Positions 9,978 to 18,587 of a stretch of 64,000 bases of DNA are shown one piece after another (the stretch's first letter is position 1; each line of letters starts with the position of its first letter). The notes below the pieces were generated by a model that saw nothing but the letters and a program-made list of their open reading frames with translations, ran no database searches and was not told the DNA's origin. The position numbers were made by a program, and so were the translations under genes. The DNA is from Pseudomonas sp. Bout1 (GTDB taxonomy: Bacteria > Pseudomonadota > Gammaproteobacteria > Pseudomonadales > Pseudomonadaceae): assembly GCF_034314165.1 (NCBI RefSeq), contig NZ_JAVIWK010000001.1:6215001-6279000 (forward strand), read 5' to 3'.

Positions 9978-11411
9978 ATGCCTAGCGAACCCACAGGGTC
10001 TTCCGTCGACTTTGAAAAAGTCGGTACCGAATACTTCCAACAACGCGAACTGAAAAAAGGCGCCGCCGGCTGGGTGCTGTTAGTTGGCCTCGGGGTTGCC
10101 TACGTGATCTCCGGCGACTACGCCGGCTGGAACTTCGGCCTGGCCCAGGGTGGCTGGGGCGGTATGTTCCTCGCCACACTGCTGATGGCCACCATGTACC
10201 TGTGCATGTGTTTCTCCCTGGCCGAACTCTCTTCCATGATTCCTACTGCCGGCGGCGGCTACGGCTTTGCCCGCAGCGCCTTCGGCCCTTGGGGCGGGTT
10301 CCTCACCGGCACCGCAATCCTGATCGAATACGCCATCGCCCCCGCCGCTATCGCGGTGTTTATCGGCGCCTACTGCGAGTCGCTGTTCGGCATCGGCGGC
10401 TGGATGATCTACCTGGCGTTCTACATCATCTTTATCGGCATCCACATCTTCGGCGTGGGTGAAGCGTTGAAGCTGATGTTTGTGATTACCGCTGTCGCCG
10501 CGATTGCCCTGGGCGTATTCCTGGTGGCGATGGTGCCGCACTTCAGTGTCGCCAACCTGCTGGACATTCCGGTGACCGAGGCCAAGGGCGCCAGCACCTT
10601 TCTGCCGTTCGGCTATGTGGGCGTATGGGCGGCGATTCCCTATGCCATCTGGTTCTTTTTGGCCGTCGAAGGCGTGCCGCTCGCCGCCGAAGAAACCAAG
10701 AACCCAAAACGCGACCTGCCGCGCGGCCTGATCGGCGCCATTGTGGTGCTGGCCAGCTTCGCCCTGCTGATTTTGGTGATCGCCCCGGGCGGCGCCGGTG
10801 CCTACGCGCTGATGGCCTCGGGCAATCCGCTGGTGGAGGCGTTGTCCAAGGCGTACGGCGGCTCCACGTGGATGGGCCACTTCGTCAACCTGGTGGGCCT
10901 GGCCGGCTTGATCGCGAGCTTTTTCTCGATCATCTATGCCTACTCCCGGCAGATCTTCGCCCTGTCCCGCGCGGGCTACCTGCCGCGCAAGCTGTCGCAG
11001 ACCAACAAGAGCAAGGCGCCAGTATTGGCCCTGATCATTCCCGGGATCATCGGGTTTGGTCTGTCGCTGACCGGCCAGGGTGATTTGCTGATCCTGGTCG
11101 CCGTGTTCGGCGCGACCATTTCCTACGTGCTGATGATGGCCGCGCACATCACCTTGCGCATCCGCCGCCCCAAAATGGACCGCCCGTACCGCACACCGGG
11201 CGGCGTCTTCACCTCGGGTGTCGCGCTGGTGCTGGCCTGTATCGCCGTGGTGGCGGGCTTCCTGGTGGATCCGCGCGTGGTCATTGGCGCGGCGATCATC
11301 TATGGAGTATTAATTGCTTACTTTGCTTTCTACAGTCGGCATCACTTGGTAGCAGGCACGCCGGAAGAAGAATTTGCGGCGATCCAGGCCGCAGAGGCCG
11401 CCTTGCACTAA
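9978..11411 (+). CDS. eat: Ethanolamine permease (APC superfamily)
   Basis: The 477-residue protein has twelve hydrophobic segments of the amino acid-polyamine-organocation superfamily, including the N-terminal GVAYVISGDYAGWNFG, typical of the ethanolamine permease subgroup (TIGR00908-like), and EGVPLAAEETKNPKRD in the middle loop. It imports ethanolamine across the inner membrane to feed EutBC, whose gene follows at 64 bp. The start has AAAGG upstream. It corresponds to PA4023 by gene order. Confidence 0.94.
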   Translation: MPSEPTGSSVDFEKVGTEYFQQRELKKGAAGWVLLVGLGVAYVISGDYAGWNFGLAQGGWGGMFLATLLMATMYLCMCFSLAELSSMIPTAGGGYGFARSAFGPWGGFLTGTAILIEYAIAPAAIAVFIGAYCESLFGIGGWMIYLAFYIIFIGIHIFGVGEALKLMFVITAVAAIALGVFLVAMVPHFSVANLLDIPVTEAKGASTFLPFGYVGVWAAIPYAIWFFLAVEGVPLAAEETKNPKRDLPRGLIGAIVVLASFALLILVIAPGGAGAYALMASGNPLVEALSKAYGGSTWMGHFVNLVGLAGLIASFFSIIYAYSRQIFALSRAGYLPRKLSQTNKSKAPVLALIIPGIIGFGLSLTGQGDLLILVAVFGATISYVLMMAAHITLRIRRPKMDRPYRTPGGVFTSGVALVLACIAVVAGFLVDPRVVIGAAIIYGVLIAYFAFYSRHHLVAGTPEEEFAAIQAAEAALH

Positions 11412-11475
11412 ACGCCGTAAATCTCGGTGCGGGCGCTTTACTCACATGCTGCCCGCGCCGACAAGGAGACTCTGT

Positions 11476-12870
11476 ATGGCAAGTTTTTCCCACGCGGTCG
11501 GCGCATTGACCTACCGCTTTGACAGCCTCAAGGACGTGATGGCCAAGGCCAGCCCGGCACGATCCGGGGATTTCCTGGCCGGCGTTGCGGCGCAGAACGA
11601 CGGCGAGCGGGTGGCGGCGCAAATGGCGCTGGCGAATATTCCGTTGAAGCACTTTCTTGAGGAAGTGTTGATCCCGTACGAAAGCGACGAAGTCACCCGG
11701 CTGATCATCGATACCCACGATAAACAGGCGTTTTCCGTGGTCAGCCACCTGACCGTCGGCGGTCTGCGGGACTGGCTGCTCAGTGACGCGGCCGACGAGC
11801 AAAGCCTGCGCGCCCTGGCGCCCGGGCTGACGCCGGAAATGGCCGCCGCCGTGTCGAAGATCATGCGCGTGCAGGACCTGGTCCTGGTGGCGCAGAAGAT
11901 CCGTGTCGTCACCAAGTTTCGCGGCACAATGGGTCTGCGCGGGCGCCTGTCCACCCGCCTGCAGCCCAACCACCCCACCGACGAACCCGCCGGCATCGCC
12001 GCAAGCATTCTCGACGGCCTGCTCTACGGCAATGGCGACGCCATGATCGGCATCAACCCGGCCACCGACAGCATCGCCTCGATCTGCGCCATGCTGGAAA
12101 TGCTCGATGCGATCATCCAGCGCTACGAAATCCCGACCCAGGCCTGCGTGCTGACCCACGTCACCACCTCCATCGAGGCCATCAACCGCGGCGTGCCGCT
12201 GGACCTGGTGTTCCAGTCCATCGCCGGCACCGAAGCCGCCAACGCCAGTTTCGGCATCAGCCTGAGCGTGCTGCAGGAAGGCTACGACGCGGGCTTGAGC
12301 CTGAACCGCGGCACCCTCGGGCAAAACCTGATGTATTTCGAAACCGGCCAGGGCAGCGCCTTGTCGGCCAACGCGCATTTTGGCGTCGACCAGCAAACCT
12401 GCGAAACCCGCGCCTACGCGGTGGCCCGGCATTTCAAGCCGTTTCTGGTGAACACCGTGGTCGGCTTTATCGGCCCCGAGTACCTGTACAACGGCAAGCA
12501 GATCATCCGCGCCGGCCTCGAAGACCACTTCTGCGGCAAGCTGCTGGGCGTGCCGATGGGGTGCGACATTTGCTACACCAACCACGCCGAAGCCGACCAG
12601 GACGACATGGACACCCTGCTGACCCTGCTGGGTGTCGCCGGGATCAACTTCATCATGGGCATCCCGGGCTCCGACGACATCATGCTCAACTACCAGACCA
12701 CCTCGTTCCACGACGCGCTCTACGCCCGACAAACATTGGGTTTAAAGCCGGCGCCGGAGTTTGAACAGTGGCTGGCAAAAATGGGCATCTTCACGCAAGT
12801 CGACGGCAAGGTGCACTTCGGCAACAGCCTGCCGTCGGCATTCCGCCACGCCCTGGCGCAACTGGGATGA
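11476..12870 (+). CDS. eutB: Ethanolamine ammonia-lyase large subunit
   Basis: The 464-residue protein has EutB features throughout: the N-terminal [12 protein letters not shown], the central [39 protein letters not shown] and the C-terminal [25 protein letters not shown]. With EutC it forms the adenosylcobalamin-dependent lyase converting ethanolamine to acetaldehyde and ammonia. Start at 11476 is preceded by AAGGAG. EutC begins 14 bp after its stop. Confidence 0.97.
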   Translation: MASFSHAVGALTYRFDSLKDVMAKASPARSGDFLAGVAAQNDGERVAAQMALANIPLKHFLEEVLIPYESDEVTRLIIDTHDKQAFSVVSHLTVGGLRDWLLSDAADEQSLRALAPGLTPEMAAAVSKIMRVQDLVLVAQKIRVVTKFRGTMGLRGRLSTRLQPNHPTDEPAGIAASILDGLLYGNGDAMIGINPATDSIASICAMLEMLDAIIQRYEIPTQACVLTHVTTSIEAINRGVPLDLVFQSIAGTEAANASFGISLSVLQEGYDAGLSLNRGTLGQNLMYFETGQGSALSANAHFGVDQQTCETRAYAVARHFKPFLVNTVVGFIGPEYLYNGKQIIRAGLEDHFCGKLLGVPMGCDICYTNHAEADQDDMDTLLTLLGVAGINFIMGIPGSDDIMLNYQTTSFHDALYARQTLGLKPAPEFEQWLAKMGIFTQVDGKVHFGNSLPSAFRHALAQLG

Positions 12871-12884
12871 AGAAGGAACCGCCT

Positions 12885-13715
12885 ATGCACATCGACACCC
12901 CGGAGAACAACGTGGACAACCCGTGGCTGGAGCTGCGGCGCCTGACCCCGGCGCGGATCGCCCTGGGCCGTACCGGCACCAGCATCCCTACCGGCGCGCA
13001 GCTGGACTTTCAATTCGCCCATGCCCAGGCCCGGGACGCGGTACACCTGCCGTTTGATCATGTAGGGTTGAGCAGCCAATTGGCCGAACGTGGCCGCGAC
13101 AGCCTGCTGCTGCACAGCGCCGCTGTGGACCGGCATAGCTACCTGCAACGCCCGGACCTGGGCCGACGCCTGAGCGATGAATCGGCCCAGGCCCTGCGGG
13201 ATTACGCCGAAGCCAACCCGGGCGGCGTGGACCTGGCCGTGGTAGTGGCCGACGGCTTGTCGGCGCTGGCCGTGCATAAACATACGCTGGCGTTTCTTAC
13301 ACGTATGGAGGAACAAACCCACGCTGAAGGCTGGTCGCTGTCGCCGGTGATTCTGGTGGAGCAGGGCCGCGTGGCCGTCGCCGATGAAATCGGCCAGTTG
13401 CTGGGGGCGAAAATGGTGGTGATCCTGATCGGCGAACGGCCGGGGCTCAGTTCGCCGGACAGCCTGGGGCTGTACTTCACCTACAACCCCAGGGTCGGCC
13501 TCACCGACGCGTACCGCAACTGCATCTCCAATGTGCGCCTGGAAGGCTTGAGTTACGGCATGGCCGCGCATCGGCTGCTTTACTTGATGCGTGAGGCCTG
13601 TCGCCGGCAGCTGTCGGGGGTCAATCTCAAGGATGAAGCACAGATTCAGACACTTGAATCGGACGATCCCGACCTGATGAAAGGCAACTTCCTCCTCAGC
13701 CCACCGGAGGACTGA
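12885..13715 (+). CDS. eutC: Ethanolamine ammonia-lyase small subunit
   Basis: The 276-residue protein contains EutC signatures: [15 protein letters not shown] near the N-terminus, [15 protein letters not shown], and the C-terminal [24 protein letters not shown]. It contributes to the cobalamin-binding interface of the EutBC lyase. I chose ATG 12885, preceded by GAAGGAA; an ATG at 12867 overlapping the eutB stop is an alternative that adds six residues. The enzyme needs vitamin B12, and btuB and btuF lie further along the same window. Confidence 0.95.
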   Translation: MHIDTPENNVDNPWLELRRLTPARIALGRTGTSIPTGAQLDFQFAHAQARDAVHLPFDHVGLSSQLAERGRDSLLLHSAAVDRHSYLQRPDLGRRLSDESAQALRDYAEANPGGVDLAVVVADGLSALAVHKHTLAFLTRMEEQTHAEGWSLSPVILVEQGRVAVADEIGQLLGAKMVVILIGERPGLSSPDSLGLYFTYNPRVGLTDAYRNCISNVRLEGLSYGMAAHRLLYLMREACRRQLSGVNLKDEAQIQTLESDDPDLMKGNFLLSPPED

Positions 13716-13806
13716 TCCCTGCACGATTGCGCTTTTTCTGCGCTTTAGGCAGCATCAAGACACGGCCGCTCGAGTGGTCATACCCCATTGTAAGTTGAGG
13801 CCTGGC

Positions 13807-14265
13807 ATGCGGATAACTCAAGCGACCCTGGAACACCTGGACCTGTTGACCCCGCTTTTCGTCAAATACCGCGAGTTTTACGGCGCATTGCCATTTCCTG
13901 ATTCAAGCCGCGCGTTCCTCGAAAAACGCCTGCGCCGCAAGGAATCCGTGATCTACCTGGCACTTGCCGATGACGACGACAAAAAGCTGCTCGGCTTCTG
14001 CCAGCTGTATCCAAGTTTTTCCTCACTGTCCCTCAAACGCGTATGGATCCTCAACGACATCTACGTGGCCGAAGACGCTCGCCGCCAGCTGGTGGCCGAC
14101 AACCTGATGCGTACCGCGAAGAAGATGGCCAAGGAAACTCACGCCGTGCGCCTGCGTGTATCCACCAGCAGCGACAATCAGGTGGCGCAGAAAACCTACG
14201 AATCCATCGGTTTCAAGGAAGACACCGAGTTTAAAAACTACGTGCTCCCGATCAGTGAAGACTGA
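13807..14265 (+). CDS. GNAT family N-acetyltransferase
   Basis: The 152-residue protein has the GNAT order: N-terminal MRITQATLEHLD, the central strand WILNDIYVAEDARRQ followed by VADNLM (acetyl-CoA pyrophosphate loop and helix), and the C-terminal TYESIGFKEDTEFKNYVL. The ATG at 13807 is preceded by GAGG; an upstream in-frame start at 13774 would add 11 unrelated residues. It stands apart from eutC by 91 bp, so co-regulation is unclear. Substrate unknown. Confidence 0.88.
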   Translation: MRITQATLEHLDLLTPLFVKYREFYGALPFPDSSRAFLEKRLRRKESVIYLALADDDDKKLLGFCQLYPSFSSLSLKRVWILNDIYVAEDARRQLVADNLMRTAKKMAKETHAVRLRVSTSSDNQVAQKTYESIGFKEDTEFKNYVLPISED

Positions 14266-14279
14266 CAAAAATTATCCCT

Positions 14280-14376
14280 GTAGGAGCAAGCTTGCTCGCG
14301 AACATCGATAACGATGACGCATTCTTAGTGAATGAACGCGGTGTGCTGAGGTTTTTCGAGCACGCCCGCTCCTACG
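14280..14376. repeat. Degenerate REPIN
   Basis: A GTAGGAGCAAGCTTGCTCGCG unit at the left is faced by a diverged inverted unit ending CGCTCCTAC. The left core is the common fluorescens REP type; the right arm has several mismatches. Confidence 0.75.
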
Positions 14377-14424
14377 GCGACATTCCCCGCTACAAAACCA
14401 ACACGCTTTTCACGACTCTATCCG

Positions 14425-14430
14425 TATAAT
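14425..14430 (+). promoter_or_regulatory. Candidate -10 box upstream of dedA
   Basis: A perfect TATAAT lies about 105 bases before the DedA start. I see no convincing TTGACA-like box at 16-18 bases upstream, so only the -10 element is supported. Confidence 0.4.
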
Positions 14431-14535
14431 GCGGACCTTTCAGGGTCGTAAGAAATACGCCACAACCTTGTAGTCTTATTACCCGAAGCCTCCGCACAGG
14501 CCCGCTGAGCCAGGCCATTCACACAGGTGCCCTCC

Positions 14536-15192
14536 ATGGATTTCAACCCGCTCGACCTTATCCTGCATCTCGACGTGTACCTCGACATGCTGGTGAGAAA
14601 CTACGGAGTGTGGATCTACGCCATTCTGTTCCTGGTTATCTTTTGCGAAACCGGCCTGGTGGTCATGCCCTTCCTGCCGGGTGATTCGTTGCTGTTTATC
14701 GCCGGCGCCATCGCCGCAGGTGGCGGCATGGACCCGGTATTGTTGGGCGGCTTGCTGATGCTCGCGGCCATCCTGGGTGACAGTACCAACTACGTAATCG
14801 GACGAACGGCCGGGGAACGCTTGTTCAGCAACCCCAACTCGAAAATCTTCCGCCGCGACTATCTGCAAAAAACCCACGACTTCTACGACAAGCACGGCGG
14901 CAAAACCGTAACCCTGGCGCGCTTCCTGCCGATCCTGCGGACCTTCGCACCGTTCGTTGCAGGCATCGCGAAAATGCCTTACCCGCGCTTCTTCGGTTTC
15001 AGCGTGTTCGGCACCATTTTGTGGGTGGGCGGCCTGGTGACCCTGGGCTACTTCTTCGGCAACGTGCCGTTCATCAAGAAAAACCTGTCGCTGCTGGTGG
15101 TGTTCATCATCCTGCTGTCGCTGGTACCGATGATCATCGGCGTGTTCCGCAGCCGCTTTGGCCGCAGCTCCTCCGAAGCCAAGCCGCAGTAA
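14536..15192 (+). CDS. DedA family inner-membrane protein
   Basis: The 218-residue protein has the DedA/SNARE-associated (VTT) pattern: ETGLVVMPFLPGDSLLF, a GDSTNYVIGR segment, and the FLPILRTFAPFVAGIAKMPYPRF amphipathic region split between two hydrophobic parts. DedA proteins act in undecaprenyl-phosphate or phospholipid translocation and envelope homeostasis. The ATG at 14536 has AGGTG upstream; a GTG nine bases earlier is possible. The mtfA gene starts 6 bp after the stop. Confidence 0.92.
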   Translation: MDFNPLDLILHLDVYLDMLVRNYGVWIYAILFLVIFCETGLVVMPFLPGDSLLFIAGAIAAGGGMDPVLLGGLLMLAAILGDSTNYVIGRTAGERLFSNPNSKIFRRDYLQKTHDFYDKHGGKTVTLARFLPILRTFAPFVAGIAKMPYPRFFGFSVFGTILWVGGLVTLGYFFGNVPFIKKNLSLLVVFIILLSLVPMIIGVFRSRFGRSSSEAKPQ

Positions 15193-15198
15193 CCGGCG

Positions 15199-16029
15199 AT
15201 GTGGTCCCTCAGCGCCTGGCGTCGCCGGCGCCTGCTGGCCAGGCACCCGATTGCCGATGAAACGTGGCAGCGGGTGCGCCACCACCTGACCTTCCTCGAC
15301 GGCATCACCGGCGAGCAAGACCAGTGGCTGCGGGAAGCCTGTGTGGTGTTCCTCGCCGAAAAGCACCTCACCGCCCTGCCCGGCGTCGAACTGCACCAGG
15401 AACAACGCCTGCTGCTCGCAGCCCAAGCGCAACTGCCGCTGATGAACCTTGGCGACCTCGACTGGTACCAGGGTTTCCACGAGATCGTGCTGTACCCCGA
15501 CGACTTCCTCAGCCCCCAGCGTCATCGCGACGCCAGCGGCGTGGAACACGAGTGGGACGGCGAACACAGCGGCGAAGCCTGGCAACAGGGCCCCGTGATC
15601 CTCGCCTGGCCCGGCGTGCTGGCCAGCGGCAACTGGGAAGGCTACAACCTGGTCATCCACGAACTGGCCCACAAGCTGGACATGCTCAACGGCGACGCCA
15701 ACGGCCTGCCACCGCTGCACAGCCACATGCGCGTGCAGGAATGGGCCAGCGTCATGCAAAGCGCCTTCGACGACCTCAACCGCCAGCTCGACCACAACCC
15801 GGACGCCGAAACCGCTATCGACCCCTACGCTGCGGAAAACCCGGCCGAGTTCTTCGCCGTCACCAGCGAGTACTTCTTCAGTGCCCCGGATTTGCTGGTC
15901 AGCAGCTATCCACAGGTGTACGAGCAACTGAGCCACTTCTACCGCCAGGATCCCCTGGCACGCTTGCATCTACTGCAGGCCGGCGACGTGCGGTATCAGA
16001 CTGAACGCCAGGCGCCCTACGACGTCTGA
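15199..16029 (+). CDS. mtfA: Zinc peptidase MtfA (M90 family)
   Basis: The 276-residue protein has HELAH at residues 154-158 as the zinc site, followed by AAENPAEFFAVTSEYFF supplying the third ligand region, and VILAWPGVLASG upstream, all as in MtfA. In E. coli MtfA inactivates the Mlc repressor and has aminopeptidase activity; Pseudomonas function is less clear. The gene follows dedA at 6 bp. Confidence 0.93.
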   Translation: MWSLSAWRRRRLLARHPIADETWQRVRHHLTFLDGITGEQDQWLREACVVFLAEKHLTALPGVELHQEQRLLLAAQAQLPLMNLGDLDWYQGFHEIVLYPDDFLSPQRHRDASGVEHEWDGEHSGEAWQQGPVILAWPGVLASGNWEGYNLVIHELAHKLDMLNGDANGLPPLHSHMRVQEWASVMQSAFDDLNRQLDHNPDAETAIDPYAAENPAEFFAVTSEYFFSAPDLLVSSYPQVYEQLSHFYRQDPLARLHLLQAGDVRYQTERQAPYDV

Positions 16030-16056
16030 CGCATGGCATCGGCGTCAGAATATGCC

Positions 16057-16062
16057 TATAAT
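16057..16062 (+). promoter_or_regulatory. Candidate -10 box of ppa
   Basis: TATAAT lies 61 bases before the ppa start in the short gap after mtfA. The -35 region is poor, so this is a tentative promoter. Confidence 0.4.
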
Positions 16063-16122
16063 CGCCGCCACTTTTAGGCCAATCCGGCCATGTTTCATGG
16101 CCAACTACGGGGGCAACGCCCA

Positions 16123-16650
16123 ATGAGCTACAGCAAGATTCCGGCTGGCAAAGACCTGCCGAACGACATCTACGTCGCCATCGAGATTCCGGCCAACCAC
16201 GCGCCGATCAAATACGAAATCGACAAAGACAGCGACTGCCTGTTCGTTGACCGTTTCATGGCCACCCCGATGTTCTACCCGGCCAACTACGGTTTCATCC
16301 CCAACACCCTGGCAGACGACGGTGACCCCCTCGACGTGCTGGTCGTGACCCCTTACCCGGTTACCCCAGGCTCGGTTATCCGCGCACGCCCGGTCGGCAT
16401 CCTGAACATGACTGACGACGGCGGCGGCGATGCCAAAGTTATCGCAGTGCCACACGACAAGCTGTCCCAGCTGTATGTCGACGTGAAGGAATACACCGAC
16501 CTGCCGCCACTGCTGCTGGAACAGATCAAACACTTCTTCGAGAACTACAAAGACCTCGAAAAAGGCAAATGGGTGAAGATCGAAGGCTGGGGCAATGCAG
16601 ACGCCGCCCGCGCCGAGATCATGAAGTCGGTCGCTGCCTACAAAGGCTGA
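16123..16650 (+). CDS. ppa: Inorganic pyrophosphatase (family I)
   Basis: The 175-residue protein contains the family I signature [10 protein letters not shown] with the three metal-binding aspartates, [11 protein letters not shown], and the C-terminal [14 protein letters not shown]. It hydrolyses pyrophosphate in the cytoplasm and pulls biosynthetic reactions forward. The start at 16123 gives the standard [14 protein letters not shown]-terminus. A strong terminator follows. This gene is the left core boundary of the accessory region. Confidence 0.98.
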   Translation: MSYSKIPAGKDLPNDIYVAIEIPANHAPIKYEIDKDSDCLFVDRFMATPMFYPANYGFIPNTLADDGDPLDVLVVTPYPVTPGSVIRARPVGILNMTDDGGGDAKVIAVPHDKLSQLYVDVKEYTDLPPLLLEQIKHFFENYKDLEKGKWVKIEGWGNADAARAEIMKSVAAYKG

Positions 16651-16668
16651 TACCGCTACTCGTTAAAA

Positions 16669-16697
16669 AGAAGCCCCGATTAATCGGGGCTTTTTTT
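16669..16697 (+). terminator. Rho-independent terminator of ppa
   Basis: The palindrome AAGCCCCGATTAATCGGGGC ends in a run of seven T residues, 20 bases after the ppa stop. A textbook intrinsic terminator. Confidence 0.93.
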
Positions 16698-16750
16698 GTG
16701 GGAAAAATATAAACACTGAATGACTTGAATAAACACATCTACAGTAATCG

Positions 16751-16772
16751 TTTAACTAGTTTAGTTAACTAA
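16751..16772 (+). promoter_or_regulatory. Overlapping palindromes, candidate operator of the S24 repressor
   Basis: TTAACTA-GTT-TAGTTAA (16752-16768) is a perfect inverted repeat and overlaps the perfect 12-bp palindrome TTAGTTAACTAA (16761-16772). The sequence is AT-rich and lies 93-113 bp upstream of the repressor start. Autoregulation by the downstream repressor is inferred from position. Confidence 0.5.
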
Positions 16773-16864
16773 TTGAATCAGCCTACAATAAGGAAACACC
16801 TACATACAGCAACTCAACGCATGGTTTATTTGATCTGTTTTGACGGCCAGTAAACTCTGCGTTT

Positions 16865-17641
16865 ATGAATACATCAGGTGATCGCTTAAGAGCGCTATTA
16901 CGGGAAGTTCATCTTTCCGCTTCCGACTTCGCCAAGAACCGCGATGTTACGCCTCAACACGTAAACAACTGGTTCAAACGCGGCGTCCCCATGGGCCGAC
17001 TCAACGAGTTCGCAGAACTGCTGTGCGTCACCAGCCGTTGGCTGCGCACCGGCGAGGGCCCCAAACATCCACCCGCCAACTACCTGCTGGAAGGAACCGA
17101 TGCAGACAACTCCCACCGTATCGCCCGCGAGAGCACCGGCAACTACATCGCCCACCCCATCGCGGGTCCGGTAAAAATCGACGTGGAGATTCCCCTCCAC
17201 CCCACCTTCACCTCAACCGAAAGCATCCGCCTCTCCCTGCACACCCTTGAAAGCATCGACGTAAGCCCGGAGCGGGCACTGGGTGCCTACATGGTCGGCA
17301 ACAGCATGATCGACATCATCCAGGACGGAAGTACCCTTGCCATCGACTGCGGGCGCAAACAGATCATCGACGGCGAAATCTACGCGGTAGAGCACGACGG
17401 AATGTTGCGCATCAAATACCTCTACAACCGGCCAGGAGGCGGCCTGAGGATGCGTAGCCACAACAGCGCCGAGCATCCGGACGAGTTTTTGACCTATGAA
17501 CAGCGCCACGAGCAGAACTTCGAAATTCTGGGTTGGGTGTTCTGGTGGGCGACCCTGAATAATCGCCGCCCGCCGGTGCCGTTGGATGCGCATTTATTGG
17601 GCTACGAAGGCTCTAAAACGGATCCGAAGCTGGGAAATTGA
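16865..17641 (+). CDS. LexA/CI-like S24 family repressor with HTH
   Basis: The 258-residue protein has an N-terminal helix-turn-helix (DFAKNRDVTPQHVNNWFKRGVP, about residues 20-41) and a C-terminal S24 peptidase-like domain. VGNSMIDIIQDG supplies the likely catalytic Ser and MLRIKYLY the Lys; an Ala-Gly pair in HPIAGP is a plausible self-cleavage site. The usual GDSM is GNSM here. Proteins like this are SOS-inducible prophage or pyocin repressors, but no phage genes flank it. It has AT-rich upstream DNA unlike its neighbours, which suggests acquisition. Confidence 0.85.
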   Translation: MNTSGDRLRALLREVHLSASDFAKNRDVTPQHVNNWFKRGVPMGRLNEFAELLCVTSRWLRTGEGPKHPPANYLLEGTDADNSHRIARESTGNYIAHPIAGPVKIDVEIPLHPTFTSTESIRLSLHTLESIDVSPERALGAYMVGNSMIDIIQDGSTLAIDCGRKQIIDGEIYAVEHDGMLRIKYLYNRPGGGLRMRSHNSAEHPDEFLTYEQRHEQNFEILGWVFWWATLNNRRPPVPLDAHLLGYEGSKTDPKLGN

Positions 17642-17653
17642 AGCGAATGTGGG

Positions 17654-17844
17654 TATTATGCGCCGCACATTTGGTAGGGGGCTGGCGTGAGCCGGTCCGC
17701 CCTGCCTGGCGATGCGGAGGAGTTCCCGCTGATGCCCCTTTATCACCTGGGTGTGAGTTCAGGTGAACGATTTGAAGGCTGGTGAGGTTTACCAAAAATA
17801 AGCTGAACCAGTCCCCGAGAAGCCGGCCACAAGCCGGCTTTTTA
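17654..17844 (+). ncRNA. Possible small RNA or structured 3' transcript
   Basis: The 236-bp gap has no credible ORF. It has a TATTAT -10-like box at 17654-17659, then GC-rich sequence with local inverted repeats (for example ACCTG...CAGGT), and ends in a strong terminator at 17820-17844. This layout fits an independent sRNA of about 180 nt, but could also be the 3' end of the repressor mRNA. I do not recognise a known RNA family. Confidence 0.35.
17820..17844 (+). terminator. Rho-independent terminator
   Basis: AAGCCGGC (17820-17827) pairs with GCCGGCTT (17833-17840) around a 5-base loop and is followed by further T residues. It ends plus-strand transcription before the convergent DUF6124 gene. 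Confidence 0.85.
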
Positions 17845-17877
17845 ATGCCCGGAAGAAAGTCGGAGCGCGAAGTTACC

Positions 17878-18189
17878 TCACCTCGGCTGCAAACAATCCA
17901 GCGCTCGATCCACCACCACCTTCGACATTTCCACCAAATGCATCACCGCCCGCTGCGCGCCGTTCAGCGGCTCGGTCGACGCCTGGGCGGTCGCCACGGC
18001 GCAATGCAACAACTCGGCAGCGTGGGCCAAGGCGTCTTCGAAACTAAGGTCGTCATCAACGGTATACGGGTTGGGTGAAGGCGGTGCTTCAGGTGCCTTG
18101 AGGTAGTGATCGATCGCTCGGCGTGTGGCCTCACTGTCGTTGAGCAAGGCTTTATGGGACGTGGGTGGATCGGGGGTAACTTTGACCAT
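17878..18189 (-). CDS. DUF6124 (formerly DUF3077-like) small protein
   Basis: The 103-residue protein has the Pseudomonas DUF6124 layout: MVKVTPDPP start, a variable Pro-rich linker, the LSFEDALAHAAELLHCA helix, and a C-terminal QRAVMHLVEMSKVVVDRAL helix. The start at 18189 is fixed by GGAG seven bases upstream; the open frame extends further but that part overlaps the structured leader. These genes are abundant and often multicopy in fluorescens-group genomes; function unknown. Confidence 0.8.
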   Translation of the reverse strand: MVKVTPDPPTSHKALLNDSEATRRAIDHYLKAPEAPPSPNPYTVDDDLSFEDALAHAAELLHCAVATAQASTEPLNGAQRAVMHLVEMSKVVVDRALDCLQPR

Positions 18190-18229
18190 GGTAGAACTCC
18201 AATCGAACGTTTGGAGCCACCACCTCTCG

Positions 18230-18267
18230 CGACTAAACGAAGGTGGCAGCTGTACGCAGGTTAGTCG
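18230..18267 (-). repeat. Hairpin element copy B upstream of the DUF6124 gene
   Basis: CGACTAA (18230-18236) and TTAGTCG (18261-18267) form a 7-bp inverted repeat. On the gene's strand the element starts CGACTAACCTGCGT and ends GTTTAGTCG, closely like a second element about 110 bp further upstream. It lies 41-78 bp before the DUF6124 start. Confidence 0.6.
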
Positions 18268-18379
18268 ACCGGTCGATTGGAAACCCGGCGCGCCCGAAAG
18301 CGCCCTGCGCACAGCCACCATAAAGTGCAGGCGAAAAACGGCCTGACTCATGAACTGATCGTGCGCCAATCGAATCCGG

Positions 18380-18430
18380 GCGACTAAACCCGATCACTGA
18401 ATAGGCAGTGACGGAACGCAGACTAGTCGC
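18380..18430 (-). repeat. Hairpin element copy A upstream of the DUF6124 gene
   Basis: GCGACTA (18380-18386) pairs with TAGTCGC (18424-18430), enclosing a second perfect stem TCACTG...CAGTGA. On the gene's strand it begins GCGACTAGTCTGCGT and ends GTTTAGTCGC, sharing both ends with copy B. The whole 18190-18587 gap contains no other gene I can support. Confidence 0.6.
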
Positions 18431-18587
18431 GGGATTTTGCTGGCGCAAGCGCTTGGAATTCTCTAGGAAACGTCCTGCAAATGAAAGGGATGCGTCTTCC
18501 TGGCCATTCCCAATCACTGCAACATCTTGACTCTCCCCTTAAGGTCACACCTCACCCTGAAAGCCCTAGTTTCAGGACTCCACCGCC

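Noticed and set aside
17680..17760. Fluoride (crcB) riboswitch-like stretch with GGCGATG and GCTGATG
   Set aside because: The pairing partner for GGCG and the conserved order are missing, and no fluoride gene follows; the next gene is convergent.
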